Shown: positions 1 through 5,398 of the stretch, piece after piece | Position numbering within the stretch: the stretch's first letter is position 1 | Layout: every line of letters starts with the position of its first letter | NCBI GenBank assembly: GCA_018663565.1 | Contig: JABJQE010000285.1 | Span: 1 to 6,653 of the forward strand | From: Phycisphaerae bacterium | GTDB taxonomy: Bacteria > Planctomycetota > Phycisphaerae > Phycisphaerales > SM1A02 | DNA: 6,653 nt | Direction of reading: 5' to 3' | Notes under the pieces: model-generated | Databases searched by the model: none | What the model was told of the DNA's origin: nothing | The model's input: only the letters and a program-made list of their open reading frames with translations | Made by a program: the position numbers and the translations under genes

Positions 1-66
1 GGAGACGGCACGGTCGACATTGCAGACTTGGTAGCGATGTTCGGCATGTGGGGTGGCTGCCCTTGA
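1..66 (+). CDS. C-terminal end of a secreted dockerin-like (calcium-loop) protein, partial
   Basis: Only the last 21 codons are in the window; the gene begins upstream. The visible residues contain GDGTVDIADL, an EF-hand-type calcium-binding loop as in type I dockerin repeats, followed by VAMFGMWGGCP and the stop TGA at 64-66. From general knowledge, planctomycetes, particularly Phycisphaerae, often end large extracellular proteins in a GDG-V-DI-DL loop plus a G-W-G-x-CP tail, where it may act as an attachment or sorting module. The function of the missing body cannot be judged. A strong terminator follows about 35 bases after the stop, so this is the last gene of its transcript. The motif is clear; the secreted location is inferred. 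Confidence 0.8.
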   Translation, partial: GDGTVDIADLVAMFGMWGGCP

Positions 67-100
67 TTGAACTAATTCGATAGGAACGATGATCGAAATC

Positions 101-138
101 CAGCAGCTCCCTTGTAAAGAGGGAGCTGCTGCCTTTTT
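101..138 (+). terminator. Rho-independent terminator after the dockerin-like gene
   Basis: A perfect 12-bp stem is formed by CAGCAGCTCCCT (101-112) and AGGGAGCTGCTG (120-131), with a 7-base loop (113-119). It is followed by CC and a run of five T (134-138). It lies 35 bases past the stop codon at 66. The reverse orientation lacks a good T run, so it mainly serves the plus-strand gene. Confidence 0.9.
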
Positions 139-413
139 CGTGTGCAAGTAGTGTGGTTTGTGCGAGATGGAATCGCGGGGTTCTGCCGCGCGATGGAGAG
201 GCGTAGTGAAACGCCCGCGAAACGATTTAATCGCCCTGTATGCACGTTGGCAATGTGCAAGTCCACCGACCTCACGCCATCAACAGGGTCGATCTCTTGC
301 GGTGATGGCAAGGGTGTCACCAATACTGTCACCACTGGCGCGCAGGACGAGGAGCAAGTTGAAAATCCCATCCTGCCTCGCTTCACCATCACGTCGCCCT
401 TGTCCCGAATGGA
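139..413. other. Intergenic region without a recognisable gene
   Basis: Together with 67-138 this gives about 350 bases between the dockerin-like gene and the end of the minus-strand DUF4268 gene. Open frames cross it on both strands, but they have no ribosome site, no familiar protein features, and run into or overlap the real gene in a wrong frame. Two small inverted repeats are present: GGCGT/ACGCC at 200-215 and an imperfect palindrome at 241-259. I see no clear terminator for the DUF4268 gene and no convincing promoter. Confidence 0.5.
241..259. repeat. Imperfect 19-bp palindrome, possible operator
   Basis: TGCACGTTGGCAATGTGCA reads nearly the same on both strands: nine-base arms around a central G, with one G-T mismatch pair (246 and 254). 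No gene start lies close by, so an operator role is only a possibility. It could equally be chance, or a weak hairpin in the 3' end of the DUF4268 transcript. Confidence 0.25.
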
Positions 414-1337
414 CTACCCAAGTGCCTCTCGCAGCGATGACTCGTACAACTTAGCCTTCCCAGCCAGCCAGTCGATCAACCGATCGCGATCAGGGGGATC
501 TTCGCAGTTGCCTGGCAGCCATTGGTGCAGGAAGTGCCCGCTCCCGTTGACGTTGCCGAATCGCTCTGCTTCCAATGCTGCCATCAGTGTTTCTTGGTGT
601 GGTTCCAATCGAAGTGACACTTCCTCCGGATCGGCTCCGCTTAGGCCTCGGATGAAGATGCCAACACCTTCCACGCTGGTGTACATGGAGACGATCAGGT
701 CCAGCCCATCAAGAAGTTGCCAACGGTTGCTCGCGCGGCCTGCCTTGCCGTACCGATCCAGTTCGCCGGGGATTCGGTTCACGTAGGTTCGCCAGAATTC
801 GGCTCGCTTCCGTGTGCGTTCTGATACTTCGCCGCTGCCAGAAGTGGCAGCGTGCAGACGGCGTTCCCAGGCATTGGGCCGTGCAACCACATCGAAGATG
901 GGGGCATAGGGCGAGTCCCCAATTCGTACCACCTTCAACTCGATCGCAAAGAAGGCCATGCTTTCTTCGGTGTGTTCGTTGAGCCAGTTGATGGCTGAGA
1001 GATGTGCATCGCGAAACCCGGTAGCAATCCAAATCACGGTCTTGGCATCTAGGCCTGCCAAATACGTCATGATCTGGCCTAGGTGAGTGTGGTCGGAACC
1101 CTCCAATTGGTTTTCGATCAAGACCCGTGTGTCATCCATCGGATTACGCGCGAGGATGTCAGCTGAGAAGGAATCAACTGAAACCTCGCACCCTTCCAGT
1201 TCCAGTGGAATGCCGATGGCCTGTGACAGCCCCTCGATGTTGTCTGCCAGCCATGGTGTGAAGTGGTGTGCTTCATGGGCCCATGCCTCGCGGACGTTGG
1301 CCGGGGTGAGCGGGGCAATTGTCGGTTGGGTCGTCAT
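414..1337 (-). CDS. DUF4268-family protein with PD-(D/E)XK-like nuclease core
   Basis: A 307-residue protein, full length for its family. The N-terminal half follows the pattern I know from DUF4268 proteins: FTPWLADNIEGLSQAIG (26-42), then a predicted PD-(D/E)XK nuclease core with D60 in SADILAR, the strand VLIENQLE (72-79) carrying E75-x-Q77, then DHTHLGQIMTYLAGLDAKTV and VIWIATGF. The third catalytic position is Gln rather than Lys, which also occurs in some active nucleases of this fold. The C-terminal half (from about 176, RKRAEFWRTYVNRI) is the DUF4268 domain. The start ATG at 1337 has an AAGGAGA ribosome site 6 bases upstream. It stands alone, divergent from the gene at 1492. A nucleic-acid cleavage or defence role is plausible but unproven. 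Substrate and partners are unknown. Confidence 0.85.
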   Translation of the reverse strand: MTTQPTIAPLTPANVREAWAHEAHHFTPWLADNIEGLSQAIGIPLELEGCEVSVDSFSADILARNPMDDTRVLIENQLEGSDHTHLGQIMTYLAGLDAKTVIWIATGFRDAHLSAINWLNEHTEESMAFFAIELKVVRIGDSPYAPIFDVVARPNAWERRLHAATSGSGEVSERTRKRAEFWRTYVNRIPGELDRYGKAGRASNRWQLLDGLDLIVSMYTSVEGVGIFIRGLSGADPEEVSLRLEPHQETLMAALEAERFGNVNGSGHFLHQWLPGNCEDPPDRDRLIDWLAGKAKLYESSLREALG

Positions 1338-1355
1338 GGATCTTCTCCTTGTCAG

Positions 1356-1375
1356 GATCGCGATCTATCAATATA
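1356..1375 (-). promoter_or_regulatory. Possible -10 element and palindrome upstream of the DUF4268 gene
   Basis: Upstream of the minus-strand start at 1337 there is a perfect 10-bp palindrome GATCGCGATC (1356-1365), then an AT-rich patch that reads TATATT on the minus strand (1370-1375). The latter could be a -10 box, although no good -35 lies 16-18 bases further up. The palindrome would then sit just after the transcription start, where a repressor could act. Weakly supported. Confidence 0.25.
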
Positions 1376-1491
1376 GAGGGAAGTGGCTGCACGCGGGCGA
1401 TCCCAGCCCCTCTGCCTTTCTAGTAGATTGACCGCTTGATATCAGTTTGACAGGGCGGCTTGTCCGAGAGCCCAAAGACAGGAGTGATGGC

Positions 1492-2193
1492 ATGTCTATT
1501 TTGTTTGCGATAGACCCAAGTACAGGGGCCGAGTTTTATTCATACCGCATGTATGGCGGCCCACAATTCGGGGAAGCGTCCTGCTACACAGACCCATTGC
1601 CCTCGTACGTTCAGGAAGCTCCGGTTTGTGGTTTATGTTCGAGGTATCTCTATAGTTCTGGTGAGGCGACCACCACGCTTGTTCTTGCACTTGTCGATGA
1701 CTCCAGATGGGAGTTGTGGCGGACATTGACATCCGAGATATACCCATCTGATGATTGGGAGATGGTGGGGTATACGAAGGGGCCACTTGTTGAACGTTCA
1801 GTTGCAGAGTGGAATTTGATGATCGGCCATCTTGCTCTGTGGTCTGAGGACTACGAAACCGAAGAGGGCGATTCTGCCGAGTTGTCACTCTCTGAGCCAG
1901 ACCATCACTATCACGCATGGTCCGACTTGGCATTCGAAGATGACATCATGTGGTTTTATGCTCCCGAACCAGGGCCGGAATTGGTGAAGTATCTTGGTCA
2001 ATGGATCAATTATGGTTCAGATCTACAGTTGCTCGAGTTGATGATGGGGTCTGACCCGACAGTGTCATGGCAGTATCTCCTTGCGGAGGAGAAAGCAAAC
2101 TCCGATGTCGCGGAGATAGTCGATGAGATCTGCAATGCCTGTGATGTTGACCGCTCATCACCACTAGAATTCGCTCGCAAGTCGGCTTCCTAG
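1492..2193 (+). CDS. Unrecognised 233-residue protein
   Basis: I do not recognise this family. The chosen ATG at 1492 has a GGAG ribosome site (1481-1484) with 7-base spacing; an in-frame TTG at 1447 would add 15 residues but has no such site. The protein is acidic and rich in Trp and Tyr, with a CxxC pair early on (in PVCGLCSRYL, about residues 39-48), an acidic middle (SEDYETEEGDSAELSLSEPD) and a His-rich patch (DHHYHAW). There is no signal peptide or membrane segment, so it is probably cytosolic. Its codons look more AT-rich at third positions than the genes after 3287, by eye. It is divergent from the DUF4268 gene and convergent with the HD gene. Coding status is supported by the long clean frame and ribosome site. 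Confidence 0.75.
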   Translation: MSILFAIDPSTGAEFYSYRMYGGPQFGEASCYTDPLPSYVQEAPVCGLCSRYLYSSGEATTTLVLALVDDSRWELWRTLTSEIYPSDDWEMVGYTKGPLVERSVAEWNLMIGHLALWSEDYETEEGDSAELSLSEPDHHYHAWSDLAFEDDIMWFYAPEPGPELVKYLGQWINYGSDLQLLELMMGSDPTVSWQYLLAEEKANSDVAEIVDEICNACDVDRSSPLEFARKSAS

Positions 2194-2290
2194 GAACCGT
2201 CATGGATTATTGAGGGCCTGACTGGGACTGGGCTGTCAGGATGGCCTTGCAATTTCAGTAACAGAGGCCTGTTGCGCGGGCAAGCACGTT
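2194..2290. other. Short convergent intergenic gap with a weak hairpin
   Basis: Two genes end towards each other here. CCTGAC (2217-2222) can pair with GTCAGG (2235-2240) around a 12-base loop, but no T run follows on either strand. A Rho-independent terminator is therefore not convincingly present. Confidence 0.35.
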
Positions 2291-2923
2291 TCAATCCCCA
2301 GTGGGCATATCCACTGGATTCCCATCCTTGTCCGTCACACTCCAGGTGCTCATGAATTCGCCTATACCGGAGTCGCAGAATCTTCCGGCACTTGGATGCG
2401 TGGGGTCTTGCGGCCAGTGGTCGATGAGAATTTCTTTGGCCTTGTAGTAACGCTGCAGGCGAGCATTGAACCGCTGACGATCCTTGCGGTCGCACTCGCG
2501 AGTTGGATAGCCGTCGCCGATATTGTCATTCAAATCACTCCACTTGACCATGCGAGCGATTGAGTTGTCTGCAAGTCGGGTGACATACTGCAAATAGTCG
2601 ACTTCGAGTCGCTGAAAGAATTCATCGAGTGTCTCATCATCACGCTTGATATTGAAGCCGGGTTCCGGTTCGAGATGTGTCAGAAAGCGGAGCGCTTCCA
2701 TCACATCTGGTGGGCAGCCTTCCGACTCGAGTCTCTCAAAGGTCCAGTCATCACAATCCTCAATCACATCGTGTAGCACGGCTGCCATGCGTGTCGATGG
2801 AGTGCGCATCTGCATCATCAGCGTCAGTGGATGAAGTATGTAGGGAAGGTTGTCGGCCTTGTCATTTCGCCATACGCCCTGATGTGCTTCTGCAGCAATT
2901 GCTATAGCGCGTTCCAGTGTCAT
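2291..2923 (-). CDS. Stand-alone HD-domain phosphohydrolase, SpoT/MESH1-like
   Basis: Counting from the ATG at 2923 the protein has 210 residues. It shows the ordered HD motifs of the RelA/SpoT hydrolase family: AIAAEAHQG (8-16, H14), PYILHP (27-32, H31), AAVLHDVIEDC (47-57, with H51, D52, E55 and D56) and VKWSDLNDN (126-134, with D130 and N134). These match the metal-binding and catalytic positions of MESH1-type (p)ppGpp or NADPH hydrolases. No synthetase, TGS or ACT domain follows. The region after residue 135 is specific to this protein. It probably hydrolyses a phosphorylated nucleotide in the cytosol; the actual substrate is inferred. Alternative in-frame ATGs at 2935 and 2944 would add 4 or 7 residues, and none of the starts has a clear Shine-Dalgarno site. 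It is divergent from the promoter at 2971. Confidence 0.8.
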   Translation of the reverse strand: MTLERAIAIAAEAHQGVWRNDKADNLPYILHPLTLMMQMRTPSTRMAAVLHDVIEDCDDWTFERLESEGCPPDVMEALRFLTHLEPEPGFNIKRDDETLDEFFQRLEVDYLQYVTRLADNSIARMVKWSDLNDNIGDGYPTRECDRKDRQRFNARLQRYYKAKEILIDHWPQDPTHPSAGRFCDSGIGEFMSTWSVTDKDGNPVDMPTGD

Positions 2924-2970
2924 GGTGTTTGGCATGTCACACATTCTAATTGATGTGACCTTTGCAAGAC

Positions 2971-2999
2971 TTGACAAGGATGGTCGTATGTGGTACAAT
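2971..2999 (+). promoter_or_regulatory. Near-consensus sigma-70 promoter for the leader RNA and operon
   Basis: TTGACA (2971-2976) is a perfect -35 box and TACAAT (2994-2999) a -10 box with one mismatch, separated by exactly 17 bases. It is the best promoter in the window. Transcription should start near 3004-3007, only a few bases before the first helix of the structured leader. This fits the idea that the RNA's 5' end was shaped together with the promoter. Confidence 0.85.
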
Positions 3000-3104
3000 G
3001 CGCACGCATCAAGAGAGGGCTGGCGCCCTCGCCAACCTGCCTACCCGGGCAAGGTGGCACGAAAAACCCTGTATTACAGGCGGATTCAGATGCGGCCGAG
3101 AGGC

Positions 3105-3129
3105 AACGAAACGGGTTCGTTTCGTTTTT
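3105..3129 (+). terminator. Terminator-like hairpin inside the leader (possible attenuator)
   Basis: AACGAAAC (3105-3112) pairs with GTTTCGTT (3119-3126) around GGGTTC, and the stem runs straight into a T stretch ending at 3129. The stem is AT-rich and so weaker than the terminator at 101-138. GTTTTT (3124-3129) can alternatively pair with AAAAAC (3062-3067), which would break this hairpin. A transcription-attenuation role is possible but not established. Confidence 0.3.
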
Positions 3130-3256
3130 AGGTGTGCCGGTAGCACGTACTGCTAGCACATCAGGCGCGTTTCTAAGCGTCGACTCGGTCGAAAATCGGG
3201 TGAGGTGTTGTTGCGCCGAGTGGTAGCGAACGCAACACACCTTCGATGGCGCCAGC

Positions 3257-3280
3257 CCTCCTTGCCCTTGGTGCAGGAGG
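3257..3280 (+). promoter_or_regulatory. Hairpin that would mask the ribosome site of the 3287 gene
   Basis: CCTCC (3257-3261) pairs with GGAGG (3276-3280), and TGC (3263-3265) with GCA (3273-3275), with one bulged T and a 7-base loop. This buries the full AGGAGG Shine-Dalgarno (3275-3280), which lies 6 bases before the ATG at 3287. Bases 3257-3263 are also the 3' arm of the leader's closing helix, so the two structures compete. Confidence 0.6.
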
Positions 3281-3286
3281 TTCTCT

Positions 3287-3793
3287 ATGACCGACATCGT
3301 GGCATCAGACTTTGATTGGGCCTTTAGGCCTGCAAGTTACTTCGGCGGACCGCCCCCGCTCTACTCGCCCAACCCGGTGTATGGGTGTCCGGTCGATACT
3401 TCGACAGCGGGCGGCCGCGTGGAGATCGCGCATATCTCGATGACGACGACCATGCTGCAGGATCAGATTTCGATCTGGGCCAGGCCCTGCAAGGGTCGCC
3501 TGACCTATGGCATCTCGCAGAATCCGCACTTCGGCGGCATGTCGCTCAACCGACGGGCGTCCAAGCAGCCGCTGACGTTCAGAGAGCTCGCCGATGTTCT
3601 GTCCAATATCCGAAGTGAGACTGGCGACTGGATCACGTCGTGTTGGTGGGATGCCCTAGATGCGGACCGCGATCCTTGCGCGTATCTCTACGTGAGTTCC
3701 CAGTTCTACCCGCAGATCGACGCTTGGTACGAGGCGAGATTCGCTGCGTGGGAGCGTGCGCGAATGGAGGAGGAGGAGTGTGAGGAAGCGTGA
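3287..3793 (+). CDS. Unrecognised 168-residue protein, first gene after the structured leader
   Basis: I do not recognise this protein. Its ATG has a perfect AGGAGG site at 3275-3280, and the frame is clean to TGA at 3791-3793. The N-terminus is rich in Pro, Tyr and Gly (YFGGPPPLYSPNPVYGCP, 18-35). The middle may form strands (VEIAHISMTTTML, QISIWARP). A section resembling a helix follows (FRELADVLSNIRSETGDW, 98-115), then DPCAYLYVSSQFYPQIDAWYEARFAAWERARMEEE in parts, ending in a highly acidic helix. No signal peptide or membrane segment is seen. It is probably the direct target of the leader's switch. The next gene follows 64 bases later, suggesting co-transcription. Function unknown; an ORFan or a lineage-specific protein. 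Confidence 0.75.
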   Translation: MTDIVASDFDWAFRPASYFGGPPPLYSPNPVYGCPVDTSTAGGRVEIAHISMTTTMLQDQISIWARPCKGRLTYGISQNPHFGGMSLNRRASKQPLTFRELADVLSNIRSETGDWITSCWWDALDADRDPCAYLYVSSQFYPQIDAWYEARFAAWERARMEEEECEEA

Positions 3794-3838
3794 TAGAGAG
3801 TGCTGTGGCCGAATGAACTGACCGAGTAAGGACGACGC

Positions 3839-3880
3839 ATGTCACAGGAGGATTTTAATGACACGCAATCTGAAATTTGA
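3839..3880 (+). CDS. Tiny overlapping frame (13 codons) before the 3858 gene, doubtful
   Basis: ATG at 3839 opens a frame of 13 residues (MSQEDFNDTQSEI) ending at TGA 3878-3880. It overlaps the start of the next gene by 23 bases in another frame. An AAGGA lies about 6 bases upstream of its start. It could couple translation into the 3858 gene, or be chance. A frame this short is expected often by accident. Confidence 0.15.
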   Translation: MSQEDFNDTQSEI

Positions 3881-4451
3881 ATCGACATTTGCCGAGCACG
3901 GGCGTCGCACGTGGCGTCTGGACTATCGCGGCAACTTCTACTGGGAAGTGTTCGAGCAGCACATCAGACAGTCTTCGCGGTGGCGTTCGGTTGCCGATGG
4001 CAGCATCGACGCGATCACTGACTGGGCGCGGTCCATGCGGGCTGCCGGCCTTGGCTGTGTGCCGCGAGCACTGAGCATCCGCGTTTCGGGTGGTTGGTGG
4101 GAACGAATTCGCTCGCTTCGCCCCGAATCGCGCGTAGTCGGATATGGGGGCGGGTACTGCGAAGAGGGTGGCGTTGGCACCTGTTTTGTGACGGGGTATG
4201 ACATCAGGATCATTGCCGACTCGAACGCATCTGGTGGGGTGAGCCTATGGCAGGAGATGACCGAGCCATTCATCGGAACGGATCGTGAGTTTCTCGGCTC
4301 AGATTTCCGCACGCTCGAGGATGTCGAGGCGGCGGTCGAAGCGGCGGACTGTGGCTCGGTGAACGCCGACTACGACGCCATCGCTTCGCTCTTTGAGCAC
4401 TTGTGCAGCGCGCAGGCTGCGATCGACAACATTTTGAAGCAGACACACTGA
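3858..4451 (+). CDS. Unrecognised 197-residue protein
   Basis: I do not recognise this family. The start ATG at 3858 has a perfect AGGAGG site (3846-3851) 6 bases upstream. The N-terminus reads like two or three strands and a helix (TWRLDYRGNFYWEVFEQHIRQ in parts, 18-38), then a helix SIDAITDWARSMRAAGLG, and a Gly-rich turn VVGYGGGYCEEGG (93-105) followed by strands (TCFVTGYDIRIIADS). The C-terminus appears helical (RTLEDVEAAVEAAD and ASLFEHLCSAQAAIDNIL). There is no signal peptide or membrane segment. It sits between two unrecognised genes in the same orientation. Small alpha/beta proteins of this size are common in phage-like or plasmid-like cassettes, but no domain name can be defended here. 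Confidence 0.75.
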   Translation: MTRNLKFESTFAEHGRRTWRLDYRGNFYWEVFEQHIRQSSRWRSVADGSIDAITDWARSMRAAGLGCVPRALSIRVSGGWWERIRSLRPESRVVGYGGGYCEEGGVGTCFVTGYDIRIIADSNASGGVSLWQEMTEPFIGTDREFLGSDFRTLEDVEAAVEAADCGSVNADYDAIASLFEHLCSAQAAIDNILKQTH

Positions 4452-4457
4452 ATGTAT

Positions 4458-4473
4458 GGCGGATTCGTCCGCC
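4458..4473 (+). promoter_or_regulatory. Compact TTCG-loop hairpin between two operon genes
   Basis: GGCGGA (4458-4463) and TCCGCC (4468-4473) form a perfect 6-bp stem with a TTCG tetraloop. It sits just after the stop of the upstream gene and 20 bases before the start at 4494. What follows is CAAAAAGAGGAG, not a T run, so it is not a terminator. It may protect transcript ends or keep the ribosome site open. Confidence 0.5.
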
Positions 4474-4493
4474 TCAAAAAGAGGAGCATCGAC

Positions 4494-5279
4494 ATGAGTA
4501 ATAACACGACTACGAAACAGGATGATCGCTTTGAGGACGACGATCGCGATCTGGTGGGGTCATTTGGCTACAGCAGCCCGACGGACATGATGCGGGAGGG
4601 CCTCGTTCGTCTGATCCTCAGCGGCGAGGAGGACACGGCCAGAGAGTTGTGTGAGCGGGACGGATTTAGTTTTGCCCAAGCCAAGGAGAAAGCCGAGGCG
4701 CGTCGGCGGGCTGATCGCGATGAAGCAAAAGCAGCAGCGAAGGAGGCAGAGAGGCGATCCAAAGCACCAGAGAAACCTGCTGAGCCATCGGACGACAGCG
4801 AGTGGGGGCTTGCCGGTGGGTGCAGCGATCCAAACGAAGGTGTTTCGTGGGGGGAGTCCGCGGAGGCCGGTGCTTGGCTCAGGCATTTCAGCCCAGATCT
4901 TGTAGAGGTGATGGAGGTGCTCTCGTTGGCGTATAAATCTGCCAAGAATGCTGACATCGATTGGCAGTGCATGGACGAAATCGCAGGCCACAAGATTCCT
5001 GTGAACGCCATCGTGACCCGCAACTGTGATTACTCCGAGTGGTACGACAGCATCGAACCTCATGTCGGGGCTCTCGGCGGCAACACCGAGCTTGAAACGG
5101 AGTGGGTAGAAGAATCATTCGACGATGAAGAGGACGACTGCGGTTCAGCCGATGGTTTTCTCCATGTGAGTTGGACGATCACCTGGGGTGTACGGAAGAA
5201 GTTGCTCAAGCGATTCAGTGAAATGGCTGAGCGGCTTGAGTTGGCAGCATCGAATCGACGCGGGGAGTCCAGTACTTAG
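4494..5279 (+). CDS. Unrecognised acidic 261-residue protein with a charged helix
   Basis: I do not recognise this family. The ATG at 4494 has GAGGAG (4481-4486) 7 bases upstream. An earlier in-frame ATG at 4452 directly follows the previous stop, lacks a ribosome site and would place the TTCG hairpin inside the gene, so 4494 is preferred. The N-terminus is polar and acidic (1-20). Residues 30-56 look helical (PTDMMREGLVRLILSGEEDT), and 60-90 form an Ala/Glu/Lys/Arg-rich helix or coiled coil ending in a Pro-rich linker (APEKPAEPSDD). The C-terminal domain has HFSPDLVEVMEVLSLAYKSA (131-150), an acidic segment EWVEESFDDEEDDCG, and a last strand and helix (LHVSWTITWGVRKKLLKRF). It appears soluble. 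It lies in the middle of the unrecognised operon; role unknown. Confidence 0.75.
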   Translation: MSNNTTTKQDDRFEDDDRDLVGSFGYSSPTDMMREGLVRLILSGEEDTARELCERDGFSFAQAKEKAEARRRADRDEAKAAAKEAERRSKAPEKPAEPSDDSEWGLAGGCSDPNEGVSWGESAEAGAWLRHFSPDLVEVMEVLSLAYKSAKNADIDWQCMDEIAGHKIPVNAIVTRNCDYSEWYDSIEPHVGALGGNTELETEWVEESFDDEEDDCGSADGFLHVSWTITWGVRKKLLKRFSEMAERLELAASNRRGESST

Positions 5280-5333
5280 CGCAGCGTTGAATGACGTACG
5301 AAACAGAGGCCTGCGTAGCCTTACAGGATCAAT

Positions 5334-5349
5334 ATGACGAAGTCGTCAT
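5334..5349. repeat. 16-bp inverted repeat in the 5280-5398 gap
   Basis: ATGACGA (5334-5340) and TCGTCAT (5343-5349) are perfect complements separated by AG. With such a short gap it is better read as a protein-binding dyad than as an RNA hairpin. It lies in the longest gap of the operon (119 bases), 50 bases before the likely start at 5399, where an internal promoter with an operator could sit. I see no clear promoter boxes. Confidence 0.4.
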
Positions 5350-5398
5350 CAATAGTTCGAACAGGAATTTGCGTTCAATCAACAGGAGCATGAGCAGC

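Larger units (their letters stand above)
3005..3286 (+). ncRNA. Candidate structured leader RNA, riboswitch-like, class unknown
   Basis: No convincing gene lies here, but the RNA folds extensively. A closing helix P1 pairs 3011-3027 with 3248-3263: 13 perfect pairs GAGGGCTGGCGCC/GGCGCCAGCCCTC (3015-3027 with 3248-3260), then a bulged A3014 and three more pairs. Inside are a hairpin 3031-3058 (ten pairs, two single-A bulges, loop TACCCG), CCTGT-ATT-ACAGG (3068-3080), AACGAAAC/GTTTCGTT (3105-3126), a ten-pair hairpin 3133-3160 with a CGG bulge, and a twelve-pair hairpin 3204-3241 with one bulged T. The loop of the last (3216-3221) can pair with 3183-3188 as a pseudoknot. The element begins right after a strong promoter and ends at the ribosome site of the first operon gene. 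It matches no known class I can recall. Pairings were found by eye, without energy calculation or covariation. A free small RNA remains possible. Confidence 0.65.

Noticed and set aside
142..786. Plus-strand open frame of 214 codons
   Set aside because: It lies mostly opposite the well-supported DUF4268 gene, is Ser/Arg/Pro-rich as antisense shadow frames are, and has no ribosome site.
1447..1491. TTG start extending the 1492 gene by 15 residues
   Set aside because: There is no ribosome site before the TTG, while the ATG at 1492 has GGAG at ideal spacing.
3009..3095. SAM-I riboswitch, because of CAAGAGAGG near the start, GCCAACC and AAGGTGGCAC
   Set aside because: The conserved kink-turn part with GATGAA and the P1 closing partner at the expected distance are missing; the similarity is scattered and probably chance.
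3105..3126. tRNA or tmRNA T-arm, from GGGTTCG
   Set aside because: The stem and loop do not have the 5-bp/7-base T-arm form, and no acceptor stem or CCA end matches.
2922..3226. Short plus-strand frames across the leader (2922-3131, 2962-3156, 2990-3226)
   Set aside because: They start before the predicted transcript start, lack ribosome sites and show arbitrary composition, whereas the region has strong RNA pairing.
3200..3241. T-box antiterminator, from GAGTGGTAGCG resembling GGGTGGTACCG
   Set aside because: The essential UGGNACC string is absent, and the downstream gene is not an aminoacyl-tRNA synthetase or amino-acid gene.
3005..3263. Retron msr-msd RNA, suggested by long complementary ends like a1/a2
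   Set aside because: No reverse transcriptase frame (no YxDD protein) follows anywhere in the window, and the last hairpin is far shorter than a usual msd stem.
4560..5063. Minus-strand open frames opposite the 4494 gene
   Set aside because: They are antisense shadows without ribosome sites, while the plus-strand gene has a clear one.
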